From Tyzzerella sp. UBA1042 (GTDB taxonomy: Bacteria; Bacillota; Clostridia; Lachnospirales; Anaerotignaceae): a stretch of 21,957 nucleotides of DNA. Position 1 is the first letter of the stretch. Every line of letters begins with the position of its first letter. The translations under genes and the position numbers were made by a program. The stretch covers positions 1-21,957 of the forward strand of contig DCDZ01000012.1 in the NCBI GenBank assembly GCA_002316675.1. The letters run 5' to 3'. The notes below the pieces were generated by a model. The model was not told where the DNA came from. It worked only from the letters and a program-made list of their open reading frames with translations, and did no database searches. Positions 14,487 to 21,800 of this stretch are shown here, piece by piece.

Positions 14487-14672
14487 AAAACCCTGCCGTT
14501 TTCTTTGAAAGGTAAGTTGTATTTACTATGAACTTTTTTAAAAAAGCATTTTTTATACTCCCAAATCATTTCATAAACTTCATTTCCAAACGGTATACAT
14601 AATTCTAAAAAAGCAATTTTTGGAAAGGAAAAGAGTACTGACTTTTTTGCAGTTAAAAAGGAATTTTTTTAT
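14487..14672. other. AT-rich intergenic stretch between gpsA and spoVT
   Basis: No gene-like frame is seen. The stretch holds a 14-bp palindrome of six T and six A bounded by C and G (14533-14546) and two copies of ATTCTAAAAAAG (near 14602 and in the spoVT promoter, near 14677). Nothing matched a sigma-G promoter convincingly. Confidence 0.5.
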
Positions 14673-14701
14673 TTCTATTCTAAAAAAGGATTAGGTATAA
14701 T
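14673..14701 (+). promoter_or_regulatory. Putative promoter of spoVT
   Basis: -10 TATAAT (14696-14701) lies 17 nt after TTCTAT (14673-14678). The -10 is perfect and the -35 poor. Transcription would start near 14708, immediately before the first arm of the leader stem. Confidence 0.45.
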
Positions 14702-14710
14702 TTCGATTCT

Positions 14711-14763
14711 TTTACAAATAATACAAGCACAAGAGAAATCAAAGCAATAACCTTATTTGTAAA
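14711..14763 (+). promoter_or_regulatory. Perfect 11-bp stem closing the spoVT 5' UTR
   Basis: TTTACAAATAA (14711-14721) is exactly complementary to TTATTTGTAAA (14753-14763), with a 31-nt loop. The second arm ends 1 nt before the GGAGG ribosome site (14765-14769). A stem at the 5' end of the message and next to the ribosome site could affect mRNA stability or translation. Confidence 0.5.
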
Positions 14764-14776
14764 CGGAGGTATTTCA

Positions 14777-15322
14777 ATGAAAGCGACGGGAATCGTAAGA
14801 AGAATAGATGATTTAGGCAGGGTGGTTATCCCAAAGGAAATTCGCCGCACATTGCGTATTAGAGAAGGCGATCCGCTGGAGATATTCACAGACAGAGAGG
14901 GTGAAATTATTTTAAAGAAATATTCACCTATTGGTGAATTAGGCACCTTCGCAAAAGAGTATGCGGATAGCTTGGCGCAAACGGCAGGGCACGTGACCTG
15001 CATTGTGGATAAAGATCAGATCATTGCCGTTTCCGGCGGCTCGAAAAAAGAGCTGTATGAAAAACATATCAGCCCAGAAATGGAAAAGTGTATTAACAAA
15101 AGAACCACCTTAATTGCCGATAAAAATGACAGCAACTTTGTGCCTATATTGGATGATGACAGCATGGAGGGCTATAACCATCAGCTGATTACACCAATTA
15201 TTGCCGAGGGTGATGCCATGGGTGCCATTATCTTCCTTTCTAAGGATAAAAAGATGGGAGAGGTGGAGGGCAAGCTTGCCCAGACAGCGGCCGGATTTTT
15301 AGGAAGACAGATGGAGCAGTAA
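14777..15322 (+). CDS. spoVT: Stage V sporulation protein T (AbrB-family regulator)
   Basis: SpoVT is a transition-state-like DNA-binding regulator that shapes late forespore gene expression. The 181-residue product has the AbrB swapped-hairpin DNA-binding domain at 1-52 (MKATGIVRRIDDLGRVVIPKE and RIREGDPLEIF) and a C-terminal GAF-like domain from about 55. Length and both domains match SpoVT rather than the shorter AbrB or Abh. GGAGG lies 7 nt before the ATG. It is a single-gene unit with its own promoter and terminator. Its presence implies a spore-forming lineage, though not proof of sporulation. Confidence 0.92.
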   Translation: MKATGIVRRIDDLGRVVIPKEIRRTLRIREGDPLEIFTDREGEIILKKYSPIGELGTFAKEYADSLAQTAGHVTCIVDKDQIIAVSGGSKKELYEKHISPEMEKCINKRTTLIADKNDSNFVPILDDDSMEGYNHQLITPIIAEGDAMGAIIFLSKDKKMGEVEGKLAQTAAGFLGRQMEQ

Positions 15323-15346
15323 GTGCATTGCCATAGATATTTTAAT

Positions 15347-15387
15347 AAAAAGCGGTATTCGCCAAGAGATGCGGATACCGTTTTTTT
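15347..15387 (+). terminator. Intrinsic terminator after spoVT
   Basis: CGGTATTCGC (15353-15362) pairs with GCGGATACCG (15371-15380), an 8-nt loop between, followed by seven T. Confidence 0.85.
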
Positions 15388-15497
15388 ATGTTTTATAAGG
15401 TTGACAGAAGTAGGAAAGGCTCCTTGGTATTTTTCCTTAGAAAAAAAGGGCTTTTGTTGTAAGAAGGCCGGAAATATGATAGGCTTGAAAATAAGCT

Positions 15498-15725
15498 ATG
15501 ATTAAAGGAGATACCAAGGATGAGATATATGAACCCTATGGCCTTTGGGTGCGGCCTCTGCATATGTTTTTGGAAACAGTGGAGATTGACGGGGAAACGA
15601 TTCCTCGCTTTCGCCTCATACAAGAATAAAAAACAGCGCACCTTCCTGAGGAAAATGTGCTGCTTTGGATTGATGAAAATTTTCGCCAAGGGCCGTCTTG
15701 GCGCGTTTTGATATACCGCCATTAA
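15498..15725 (+). pseudogene. Small gene-like reading frame interrupted by one in-frame TAA
   Basis: From the ATG at 15498 the frame reads 43 protein-like codons, including EPYGLWVRPLHMFLETVEID and GETIPRFRLIQE, then TAA at 15627-15629. It continues in the same frame for 31 more protein-like codons, including EENVLLWIDENFRQGPSW, to a second TAA at 15723-15725. Both halves look like one ~75-residue protein with one nonsense codon in a run of A. No Shine-Dalgarno precedes the ATG; an AAAGGAG lies inside the frame at 15503-15509. The family is not recognised. It ends tail-to-tail with the CPBP gene, overlapping its stop. It could be a decaying gene, a 43-residue peptide or a sequencing error. 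A competing frame at 15520-15711 has a Cys/Trp/Lys-rich, shadow-like composition. Confidence 0.4.
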
Positions 15726-16609
15726 AACAAATACTGGATGTAGGGAAGGATGCCAAAAATAAGAAACAGGCCGAATACGCAAAAAATTGGAATGGATAAA
15801 AACCGTTCTGCCGTCCCGTTTTTCCTTGCATATGGATTAGAAACAGGATTGTTTTTCAAAAACGCAAACAGGATGAGCCCTAAAAAGGGCAGGGAAAGAA
15901 AGGCACCTACGCCGGTGTAGAGCAAAATCACTGTGTTTGCCGGCAGTTCCATCTCCGTAACCTCCTCCGTAATGGGGAGAAACATGGCAATCACGTTGGT
16001 TGCATTGATAATAAAATGGGGAATGATGGAGGCCCAGATGGAGCCTGTTCTTTCCACAAGAAAACAGAAAAACAAGCCGGCAAAAAAGGCATAGGGAAAC
16101 TGCTGGGGGTTCATATGCAGCAGCCCGAATAACAAGGCGGTGCAGAAAACCGCTTTCCATGTGCCCAAACGACGGTAGCCGGATAAAAACACGCCTCGCA
16201 GGGAAAGCTCCTCCAAAAAAGCAGGTAAGACCGCCATGGAGATCAATGTCCCAATAAAGCCTGTGCCCTCCAAAGAATCGGCAATTTCCTGAGCCACGTT
16301 GGGAAAAAACATAGAGGTGAAGAAGGAAAGAAAGCGCATCAGCGGCTGTATGGTAAAGCCGAAAGCAATAATCAGCAGAAGATTTTTCCATCCCAGAGGA
16401 TAGAGCCGAAAGACTTCCTTGGGATTTTTTTTTGTCCAAATAAAATAACCGATCATGGGAATGATACAGTATACAATTTGTACAATGCCCGTGAACCATA
16501 CATAGGGGATTTCCCGCATGATGGGAATGAGATACAAAAGCTGCCCGCTTACTATGAAAAATACAAAAAAGATTAAAGCAAAAAGGTTCGTTTGTTTGGT
16601 TTGATTCAT
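15722..16609 (-). CDS. CPBP family intramembrane glutamic endopeptidase
   Basis: A 295-residue polytopic membrane protein of the CAAX protease/bacteriocin-processing (Abi) family. The catalytic motifs are E133-E134-x3-R138 (FLEELSLRGV), FGLLH with H155, and HFIIN with H188 and N192. Bacterial members are linked to bacteriocin immunity, prenyl-protein-like processing or regulated proteolysis; the substrate here is unknown and no bacteriocin gene is nearby. I chose the ATG at 16609 because GGAGG (minus strand, 16615-16619) is 5 nt upstream; the frame also opens at a TTG 12 nt earlier that overlaps that site. It lies downstream of the AI-2E-family gene on the same strand, with a possible terminator between them. 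Confidence 0.9.
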   Translation of the reverse strand: MNQTKQTNLFALIFFVFFIVSGQLLYLIPIMREIPYVWFTGIVQIVYCIIPMIGYFIWTKKNPKEVFRLYPLGWKNLLLIIAFGFTIQPLMRFLSFFTSMFFPNVAQEIADSLEGTGFIGTLISMAVLPAFLEELSLRGVFLSGYRRLGTWKAVFCTALLFGLLHMNPQQFPYAFFAGLFFCFLVERTGSIWASIIPHFIINATNVIAMFLPITEEVTEMELPANTVILLYTGVGAFLSLPFLGLILFAFLKNNPVSNPYARKNGTAERFLSIPIFCVFGLFLIFGILPYIQYLF

Positions 16610-16623
16610 TTTGTCCTCCAAAA

Positions 16624-16661
16624 AAATGGAAAGAACAGCATATAAAAAAAGACTGTTCCTT
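16624..16661 (-). terminator. Weak terminator-like hairpin between the AI-2E and CPBP genes
   Basis: On the minus strand AAGGAACAG pairs with CTGTTCTTT around a 14-nt T-rich loop, followed by CCATTTTTTT. The large loop and the two C before the T run make it a moderate candidate. Confidence 0.4.
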
Positions 16662-16670
16662 CGTTTATAC

Positions 16671-17891
16671 TTATGCCTTTGGGGGAGCTTCCGGGCCTTG
16701 GCTTTCTAAGGCTAGGGGGTCCGTAGCGGCATATTTTTTTTCATATTTACGATTGATATATTCCATAAGGAACATTTTGAGGGTTGCCAAAACCGGTACG
16801 CCGATAAACATACCCACAGGCCCCAAGAGAGCGCCGCCCAAAATTACAGCAAGGATAATCCAAATGGGGCTGATATCCAGAGAATTCCCCAAGATTTTAG
16901 GCCCCAGGAAGTTTCCGTCAAACTGCTGCAACGCCAGAATGAATAAAAGAACCCATACGGCGGTTGTGGGGCTGACTAAAAACGTCATGATGGCTGCGGG
17001 GATTGCGCCGATAAAAGGCCCGAAGTAGGGAATCATATTGGTTACACCTACAATTAAGCTTAAAATCAACGGATAGGGTGCATTGAGCAGGCGAAAGCCG
17101 ATAAAGGCCAGAATCCCGATGATAAGAGAGTCGATTGCCTTGCCCACAATAAAGTTTTGAAAAATACGGTTAATTCTTTGGGCATTATAAAAGAGCTTCT
17201 CTGCCGTTTTGCGGCTGGAAAGGGCATAAACCATTTTATGGGTTTGTTTTCTGAAATTCTCTTTATCATACAGCATATAAAAAGCAATAAAGATTGCCAT
17301 GATAATATCCACCGTTATTTTCCCCACGGAATAAAGGTTCGTCAGAATATTGGTGATCAGCGCCGGAACATTTTCAAATGCGCTCATAATGGGTGCAAGG
17401 AGTTTATTGATAATATTTGTTACATCGGCGGAATTAATAAAGTGAATCCGATCAAAAAATTCTGTTGTGGATGTATTCAACTGCGTAGAATAGGTAGAAA
17501 GCTGGGATACAAAAGAAACCACAGAGGTTTTCAGCTCGGGGATCAGGTAAATAGAAATCCAGGAGATGCTTCCAATTATAAAGATGTAGTTGATTAAAAT
17601 ACAAAAAATTCTCGTTAGCTTGTGATGTGCCCTTGCCTTTGCACTGTGCTTCATAAAGAAATCCTCAAAAAACTTCATAAAAGGATTCATAATATAAGCA
17701 ATGGCAAAGCCAATAAAAAACGGTGCACCTAAGCGCAAAATGGTATTGACTGCCCGGTGAAATACATTGCCTAAATTCGGAAGATGCCCAATGATCTTTT
17801 CAAATAAAATAACGGCTGTGGCAAGTACGAAGATATATAGACAAATTTTCAAATAAGATTTATCTAAGTTTTTTATATCGAATTTTTTCAT
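16671..17891 (-). CDS. AI-2E family transporter (PerM/YtvI-like)
   Basis: A 406-residue polytopic membrane protein of the AI-2E transporter superfamily (PF01594), which includes TqsA, PerM and the sporulation protein YtvI. About eight membrane segments are apparent, with typical segments such as APFFIGFAIAYIMNPF near the start and GVTNMIPYFGPFIGAIPAAI and ALQQFDGNFLGPKILG near the end. The transported substrate is unknown; autoinducer export is proven only for a few members. The start is the ATG at 17891, seven nt after AAAGGGG on the minus strand. The frame stays open upstream to 18107, but the added 72 residues are not membrane-protein-like and have no ribosome site. It diverges from moxR. 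Confidence 0.9.
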   Translation of the reverse strand: MKKFDIKNLDKSYLKICLYIFVLATAVILFEKIIGHLPNLGNVFHRAVNTILRLGAPFFIGFAIAYIMNPFMKFFEDFFMKHSAKARAHHKLTRIFCILINYIFIIGSISWISIYLIPELKTSVVSFVSQLSTYSTQLNTSTTEFFDRIHFINSADVTNIINKLLAPIMSAFENVPALITNILTNLYSVGKITVDIIMAIFIAFYMLYDKENFRKQTHKMVYALSSRKTAEKLFYNAQRINRIFQNFIVGKAIDSLIIGILAFIGFRLLNAPYPLILSLIVGVTNMIPYFGPFIGAIPAAIMTFLVSPTTAVWVLLFILALQQFDGNFLGPKILGNSLDISPIWIILAVILGGALLGPVGMFIGVPVLATLKMFLMEYINRKYEKKYAATDPLALESQGPEAPPKA

Positions 17892-18145
17892 AGGTATGCC
17901 CCTTTGATATCGTCCCAGAACCCTGCTTATAATCTCGCTTTTAATATCATACAATGAAATCCATAATATTTCCATACTAATTGCGTTAAATTTCCAATAT
18001 GCCCGCGAAGGCGAAAAAACAAACCATTGATTTCGCCGGAAAGGGGGCACCCCATAAAAACGCAGCGTTGTATGATAGTATACATTCCCTTTTTTAAGAA
18101 AAACCAAACAATTTCATGATATTTCTTTACGATTTCCCTCTTTCA
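17892..18145. other. Divergent intergenic region between AI-2E and moxR genes
   Basis: The minus strand has several candidate -10 boxes (TATGAT near 17946-17951 and TATTAT near 17966-17971) without a clear -35 partner, so the transporter promoter is not assigned. No RNA gene or gene-like frame is seen apart from the non-credible upstream extension of the transporter frame. Confidence 0.5.
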
Positions 18146-18175
18146 TTGACGGAGTAAGGGAAAACCACGTATACT
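18146..18175 (+). promoter_or_regulatory. Promoter of moxR-DUF58
   Basis: -35 TTGACG (18146-18151), an 18-nt spacer and -10 TATACT (18170-18175). Transcription would start near 18182, which places the in-frame ATG at 18182 at the very 5' end and supports the later start at 18206. Confidence 0.8.
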
Positions 18176-18205
18176 ATAGCCATGAAGAAGAGGGAGGATT
18201 GCGTG

Positions 18206-19171
18206 ATGAATGAAGAAAAAATTCGCCGTTTTAAAACGGAGCTGGAACAGATAGAAGAGGAAATCGGCAAGGTCATGATTGGTCAGAGGGAGGTAATCAG
18301 AGGGGTATTAACGGCAATGATTGCCGGAGGAAATGTATTGCTGGAGGGTTTGCCCGGCTTGGGGAAGACCCAGCTTGTAAAAACCATTGGAAAAGTCCTT
18401 GATTTGGAGTTTTCCCGCATTCAGTTTACACCGGACCTAATGCCTGCCGATGTTACGGGGACTATGGTGATGACAAAAAATGCCCATGGGGAAATGACCA
18501 TGGAATTTCGCAAAGGGCCTATTTTTTCAAATATTGTTTTGGCCGATGAAATTAACAGAGCTACGCCAAAAACCCAGAGCGCTTTGTTGGAAGCCATGCA
18601 GGAGCATACCATAACCAGCGGAAACGAAACGTATACCTTGGAGGAACCTTTTTTTGTATTGGCAACCCAAAACCCCTTGGAATCTGAGGGAACATACCCT
18701 TTGCCGGAGGCCCAGATGGACCGTTTTTTGTTTAAGCTTACGGTGCCCTTTCCCACGAAAGCGGAGCTTTTGGAAATCGTTACCTCAACCACAATGGGCA
18801 CACCCCGGGAAGCAAAAAAACGCTGCAGCAAAGAAAGCTTGCTGGAGCTGCGGGAGATTGCCAAAACTGTCCCCGTGGCAGAGCCTGTGGCGGACTATAG
18901 CATGGAGGTGGTTTTGAAAAGCCATCCGGAGTATGACCAAGCGCCGGATATGGTAAAAAAATATGTACGCTTTGGCGCAAGCCCCAGAGGCGCTCAGGCA
19001 ATCATGGCTGCGGCAAGGGTATACGCCTTAATGGCCGGACGGTATAACGTGGCCTATGAGGATGTGAAGGCCGTTGCCAAGGGCGCCTTGCGTCATCGTA
19101 TTTTTTTGAATTTTGAGGGTATGGCAGACGGCATTACCGTAGACCAAGTGATTGAGGCGTTATTGCTATGA
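18206..19171 (+). CDS. MoxR-family AAA+ ATPase
   Basis: A 321-residue AAA+ ATPase of the MoxR group, chaperone-like proteins thought to activate or assemble partners carrying von Willebrand A domains. Walker A GLPGLGKT is at 48-55, Walker B VLADEIN at 111-117 and the sensor-1 region ATQNP at 143-147, followed by EGTYPLPEAQMDRF. The ATG at 18206 is 8 nt after GGGAGG; a GTG at 18203 is also possible, while the in-frame ATG at 18182 coincides with the predicted transcript start. It overlaps the DUF58 gene by 4 nt (ATGA), so the two are translationally coupled, as is usual for this pair. Confidence 0.93.
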   Translation: MNEEKIRRFKTELEQIEEEIGKVMIGQREVIRGVLTAMIAGGNVLLEGLPGLGKTQLVKTIGKVLDLEFSRIQFTPDLMPADVTGTMVMTKNAHGEMTMEFRKGPIFSNIVLADEINRATPKTQSALLEAMQEHTITSGNETYTLEEPFFVLATQNPLESEGTYPLPEAQMDRFLFKLTVPFPTKAELLEIVTSTTMGTPREAKKRCSKESLLELREIAKTVPVAEPVADYSMEVVLKSHPEYDQAPDMVKKYVRFGASPRGAQAIMAAARVYALMAGRYNVAYEDVKAVAKGALRHRIFLNFEGMADGITVDQVIEALLL

Positions 19172-20028
19172 GAACAGTACACGATGTGTTTACAAAGGAA
19201 TATTTGATGCAGCTGGAACGGCTTTCCCTTGGCTTGCGCCAAAGGCTGAGCGTGGACGGATACAGCGGCGCAAGAAAATCTCAGGCAAAGGGTAGCTCTC
19301 TGGAATTTTCCGATTTTCGGGAATATATCTCGGGGGATGATCTTAGGCGGGTGGATTGGAACAGCTTCGGCCGTTTTGGCAAGCTGTATGTAAAGCTTTT
19401 TATGGAAGAAAAGCAGGCAGAGGTGAATGTGTTTTTAGATTGCAGCAGCTCCATGGAAAAGGGAGAAAAATTCCTGCAGGCCAAGGCTGTGGCCGCCTCC
19501 CTGGCATATATTGCCCTCTGCGGCGGCGACCGGGTCAATCTGTTTCTTTGGAACGATGCTATCGTTTTGGAAAAAAGAGGCGCCGTTCAAAAAAATAGTT
19601 TTTTCGAGCTTTTAACGCTGTTGGACAAAGCGGAATGCAGCGGCGGCTCCAATTTATTGCGTGCCGGGCTATACAGCGGAAATTTGGCCCGGGGAATGGC
19701 CTTTGTGATATCTGATTTTTTTGCGGAGATCCCAATGGAGGAGGCACTGCGGGTATTACAGGGAAAGAAACAGCAGGTATGCTTGGTTCAGGTTTTATCC
19801 GCTGAGGAGGAAAGCCCCAAGGAGGGACAGGCGGCCCGTCTGGTTGATTCGGAAACGGGCGAAACCTGCGACTTGGAGCTGACCCCCGCTGTTCTTGCGG
19901 CATATGACAGGGCATTAAAAGGGCATAGGGCCGCCTTGGGTGAGATGTGCCTGCGCTCCGGGGCGGTATTTTATGCAATGCATGAAAAAACACCCCTTTT
20001 TCGCAGTATTTATGATATGATGGGTTAA
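19168..20028 (+). CDS. DUF58 domain protein (VWA-like partner of MoxR)
   Basis: A 286-residue cytoplasmic protein. The DUF58 signature is at 45-79 (SLEFSDFREYISGDDLRRVD, then WNSFGRFGKLYVK). A von Willebrand A-like fold follows, with a D-x-S-x-S metal site at D91-S95 in FLDCSSSM. No membrane segment is present, unlike longer DUF58 proteins that carry two N-terminal helices. The partner is the MoxR ATPase encoded just upstream. The transglutaminase-like gene that often follows this pair is absent; mgtE follows instead with its own promoter. The biochemical role of the pair is unknown. Confidence 0.9.
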   Translation: MRTVHDVFTKEYLMQLERLSLGLRQRLSVDGYSGARKSQAKGSSLEFSDFREYISGDDLRRVDWNSFGRFGKLYVKLFMEEKQAEVNVFLDCSSSMEKGEKFLQAKAVAASLAYIALCGGDRVNLFLWNDAIVLEKRGAVQKNSFFELLTLLDKAECSGGSNLLRAGLYSGNLARGMAFVISDFFAEIPMEEALRVLQGKKQQVCLVQVLSAEEESPKEGQAARLVDSETGETCDLELTPAVLAAYDRALKGHRAALGEMCLRSGAVFYAMHEKTPLFRSIYDMMG

Positions 20029-20131
20029 GGTTTGTCCATGGAAGCATGAAAATGACCCCTTTCGGTATGCATTTGGCGCAACTTTTTCTGGGAAAGTTAC
20101 AGATTTTTTTGTAAATTTTTTGTAAAGGGTG

Positions 20132-20160
20132 TTGACGGCAAAATTTTTCAAGGATATACT
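20132..20160 (+). promoter_or_regulatory. Promoter of the mgtE leader
   Basis: -35 TTGACG (20132-20137), a 17-nt spacer and -10 TATACT (20155-20160). It is near consensus. Transcription should start near 20167, about 228 nt before mgtE. Confidence 0.85.
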
Positions 20161-20203
20161 AAAGAAGTATTAAAATTTTTTATGGAAGCTGAGGTGGATT
20201 TGA

Positions 20204-20305
20204 ATGGACGGCAAGAACGATAGTATTCCGTTAGAACCTGAGAGTTATCGAACGTGTCAACTGAATATGGCCGTGTGTTTGGGTTTGCCGTATGCTTTGG
20301 GCTAG
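20204..20305 (+). CDS. Putative 33-residue leader peptide of mgtE
   Basis: A short ORF in the mgtE leader. GAGGTGG (20191-20197) lies 6 nt before the ATG, as good a ribosome site as that of mgtE itself. The peptide begins MDGKNDSIPLEPES, with acidic and proline residues early (D2, D6, P9, E11, P12, E13), and ends MAVCLGLPYALG. Codons 22-26 (ATG GCC GTG TGT TTG) contain the segment that can pair with 20336-20346 to block the downstream terminator. The stop codon lies 33 nt before the terminator stem. The enterobacterial mgtL leader peptide also starts with acidic and proline codons, but there is no overall similarity. I know of no named family for this peptide. An unusual small protein, or chance, cannot be excluded. 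Confidence 0.5.
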   Translation: MDGKNDSIPLEPESYRTCQLNMAVCLGLPYALG

Positions 20306-20346
20306 ACCCTTGGGTTTGTGTGCCTTTTTTCGGATAATACACGGCT
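20269..20346 (+). promoter_or_regulatory. Putative antiterminator pairing in the mgtE leader
   Basis: GCCGTGTGTT (20270-20279) can pair with AATACACGGC (20336-20345) over 10 positions with one G-U, plus a flanking G-U. The downstream arm shares 20339-20346 with the terminator stem, so the two structures exclude each other. The upstream arm lies inside the leader ORF. Confidence 0.55.
20299..20330 (+). terminator. Possible first terminator in the mgtE leader
   Basis: TAGACC (20303-20308) pairs with GGTTTG (20313-20318), extendable by GGC (20300-20302)/GCC (20322-20324) across a bulge, with loop CTTG and then six T. It covers the leader ORF stop codon. It is weaker than the second terminator because of the bulge and G-U pairs. 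Confidence 0.4.
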
Positions 20347-20374
20347 GAGTTGAAATAATAAGTCGTGTTTTTTT
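20339..20374 (+). terminator. Intrinsic terminator (attenuator) before mgtE
   Basis: ACACGGCT (20339-20346) pairs with AGTCGTGT (20361-20368), 8 pairs with one G-U and a 14-nt loop, followed by a run of seven T ending at 20374. It lies only 20 nt before the mgtE start and after its promoter, so it can act only as an attenuator. Confidence 0.65.
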
Positions 20375-20394
20375 ATTGGAATGAGGTGAACGCA

Positions 20395-21747
20395 ATGGAG
20401 GAAATGTTGGAAGTGTTTGACTTTTTGAATAAGCTAATGGCTTCGGGAGACTATGTACGGTTAAAAGAGGAATTAAACTCGGAGCAGCCTGCCAACGTGG
20501 CGGAATATTTTGAGGAATTAACGGCGGAAAAACAGCTTTTTGCCTTTCGCTTGCTTACCAAGGATATGGCGGCAGATGTTTTTTCTTATATGGATAGTGA
20601 TACCCAGGAGCATATTGTACACTCTATTACGGATAGAGAGGTTCGCAGTATTGTAGACGAAATGTTTTTAGATGATACCGTAGACTTTTTGGAGGAGGCT
20701 CCGGCGAATCTGGTAAAAAAGGTTTTGCGCAATACGGATGCGGAAAAAAGAACGCTGATTAACCAGTTTTTGAATTATCCGGAAAATTCGGCAGGAAGCT
20801 TGATGACTATTGAGTTTGTGAAATTGCGCAGCACCATGACGGTGGCCAATGCAATGAAGCAAATCAAATATACAGGTACGGATAAGGAAACCATTTATAC
20901 CTGTTATGTGATCGATGATCAAAGAAAGCTCATTGGCGTGGTGCCCCTGCGAACACTGATTTTTGCAGCGGATGATAATATTATAGAAGAGCTCATGCAG
21001 GATGATGTTGTGTCTGTTTTGACTACGGATGACCAGGAGGAGGTTGCAAACAGCTTTAAAAAATATAGCTGGATGGCCTTGCCTGTTACGGATACGGAAG
21101 GGCGCTTGGTGGGCATTATCACCGTTGACGATATCGTCGATGTTATTGATCAGGAAACAACGGAAGATATGGAAAAGATGGCGGCCTTGCTTCCCTCTGA
21201 TGACGAATATTTAAAAACGCCGGTTATCGTGCTTGCCAGAAATAGAATTGTATGGTTGTCTGTCTTAATGATTTCCGGAACATTAAGCAGCTTTGTTATT
21301 TTGCAGTATAATAGCCTTTTGGAAGCCGCTGTGGTGCTTTCCGGGTTCATACCTATTATTACAGGAACCGGCGGTAATGCAGGCTCCCAGGCCTCTACGA
21401 TGATCATTCGCGGTATGGCCCTGGGTGAAATCGGCACAAAGGATTCGCTGAAGGTTGTTTGGAAGGAAATCCGGGTTGGTGTTTTATGCGGTGCTGCCTT
21501 AGGAATCATTAATATGGTTAAAATGACATTTATCAATACGGATACGGGATTTTGGATTGACCTTTCCGTTTCCTTGAGTATGGCGGCAGTTGTTGTTTTA
21601 TCCAAAACCATCGGCTGTCTTCTGCCTATTTTGGCGAAGACCATGAAGCTTGATCCAGCGATGATGGCGGGCCCCTTAATTTCTACCGTTGTGGATGCAG
21701 TGGCTCTTGTAATTTATTTTAGTATTGCAATGACCTTTGTTCTGTAG
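20395..21747 (+). CDS. mgtE: Magnesium transporter MgtE
   Basis: MgtE is a dimeric, Mg2+-gated Mg2+ channel in the cytoplasmic membrane. The 450-residue product has the superhelical MgtE N domain (about 20-130), two CBS domains (about 135-255, including LIGVVPLR and LVGIITVDDIVDVID), a connecting helix, and five membrane helices from about 285. The pore-region motifs GTGGNAGSQ and DPAMMAGPLISTVVDAVAL are intact. The ATG at 20395 is 6 nt after ATGAGGTG; the frame opens upstream at 20365, but that part is terminator and ribosome site. The gene has its own promoter, a leader peptide ORF and an attenuator, implying regulation by premature termination. A terminator follows at 21801-21842. Confidence 0.96.
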   Translation: MEEMLEVFDFLNKLMASGDYVRLKEELNSEQPANVAEYFEELTAEKQLFAFRLLTKDMAADVFSYMDSDTQEHIVHSITDREVRSIVDEMFLDDTVDFLEEAPANLVKKVLRNTDAEKRTLINQFLNYPENSAGSLMTIEFVKLRSTMTVANAMKQIKYTGTDKETIYTCYVIDDQRKLIGVVPLRTLIFAADDNIIEELMQDDVVSVLTTDDQEEVANSFKKYSWMALPVTDTEGRLVGIITVDDIVDVIDQETTEDMEKMAALLPSDDEYLKTPVIVLARNRIVWLSVLMISGTLSSFVILQYNSLLEAAVVLSGFIPIITGTGGNAGSQASTMIIRGMALGEIGTKDSLKVVWKEIRVGVLCGAALGIINMVKMTFINTDTGFWIDLSVSLSMAAVVVLSKTIGCLLPILAKTMKLDPAMMAGPLISTVVDAVALVIYFSIAMTFVL

Positions 21748-21800
21748 CCTATGAAAAATTTTCGTGGCAGAGAAGGTAAAAAGATATTTTTAGAATGACA

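Noticed and set aside
15323..15505. 60-residue plus-strand frame after spoVT
   Set aside because: It runs straight through the spoVT terminator and lacks a ribosome site.
15520..15711. 63-residue plus-strand frame with an AAAGGAG 9 nt upstream
   Set aside because: Composition (many Cys, Trp, Lys) looks like an out-of-frame shadow of the more protein-like frame at 15498-15725, despite the better ribosome site.
17892..18107. 72-residue N-terminal extension of the AI-2E transporter frame
   Set aside because: No ribosome site before it, composition unlike the family, and a good ribosome site precedes the ATG at 17891.
20079..20120. Terminator after DUF58 (AACTTT/AAAGTT followed by a T run)
   Set aside because: The stem is only 6 weak pairs and 5 nt separate it from the T run; not convincing.
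20148..20342. 64-residue minus-strand frame across the mgtE leader
   Set aside because: It lies over the promoter, leader and attenuator elements, and has no ribosome site.
20160..20395. M-box, TPP or yybP-ykoY riboswitch in the mgtE leader
   Set aside because: A CTGAGAG string resembles a fragment of the TPP element, but the other conserved segments of TPP, M-box and yybP-ykoY consensus sequences are absent.
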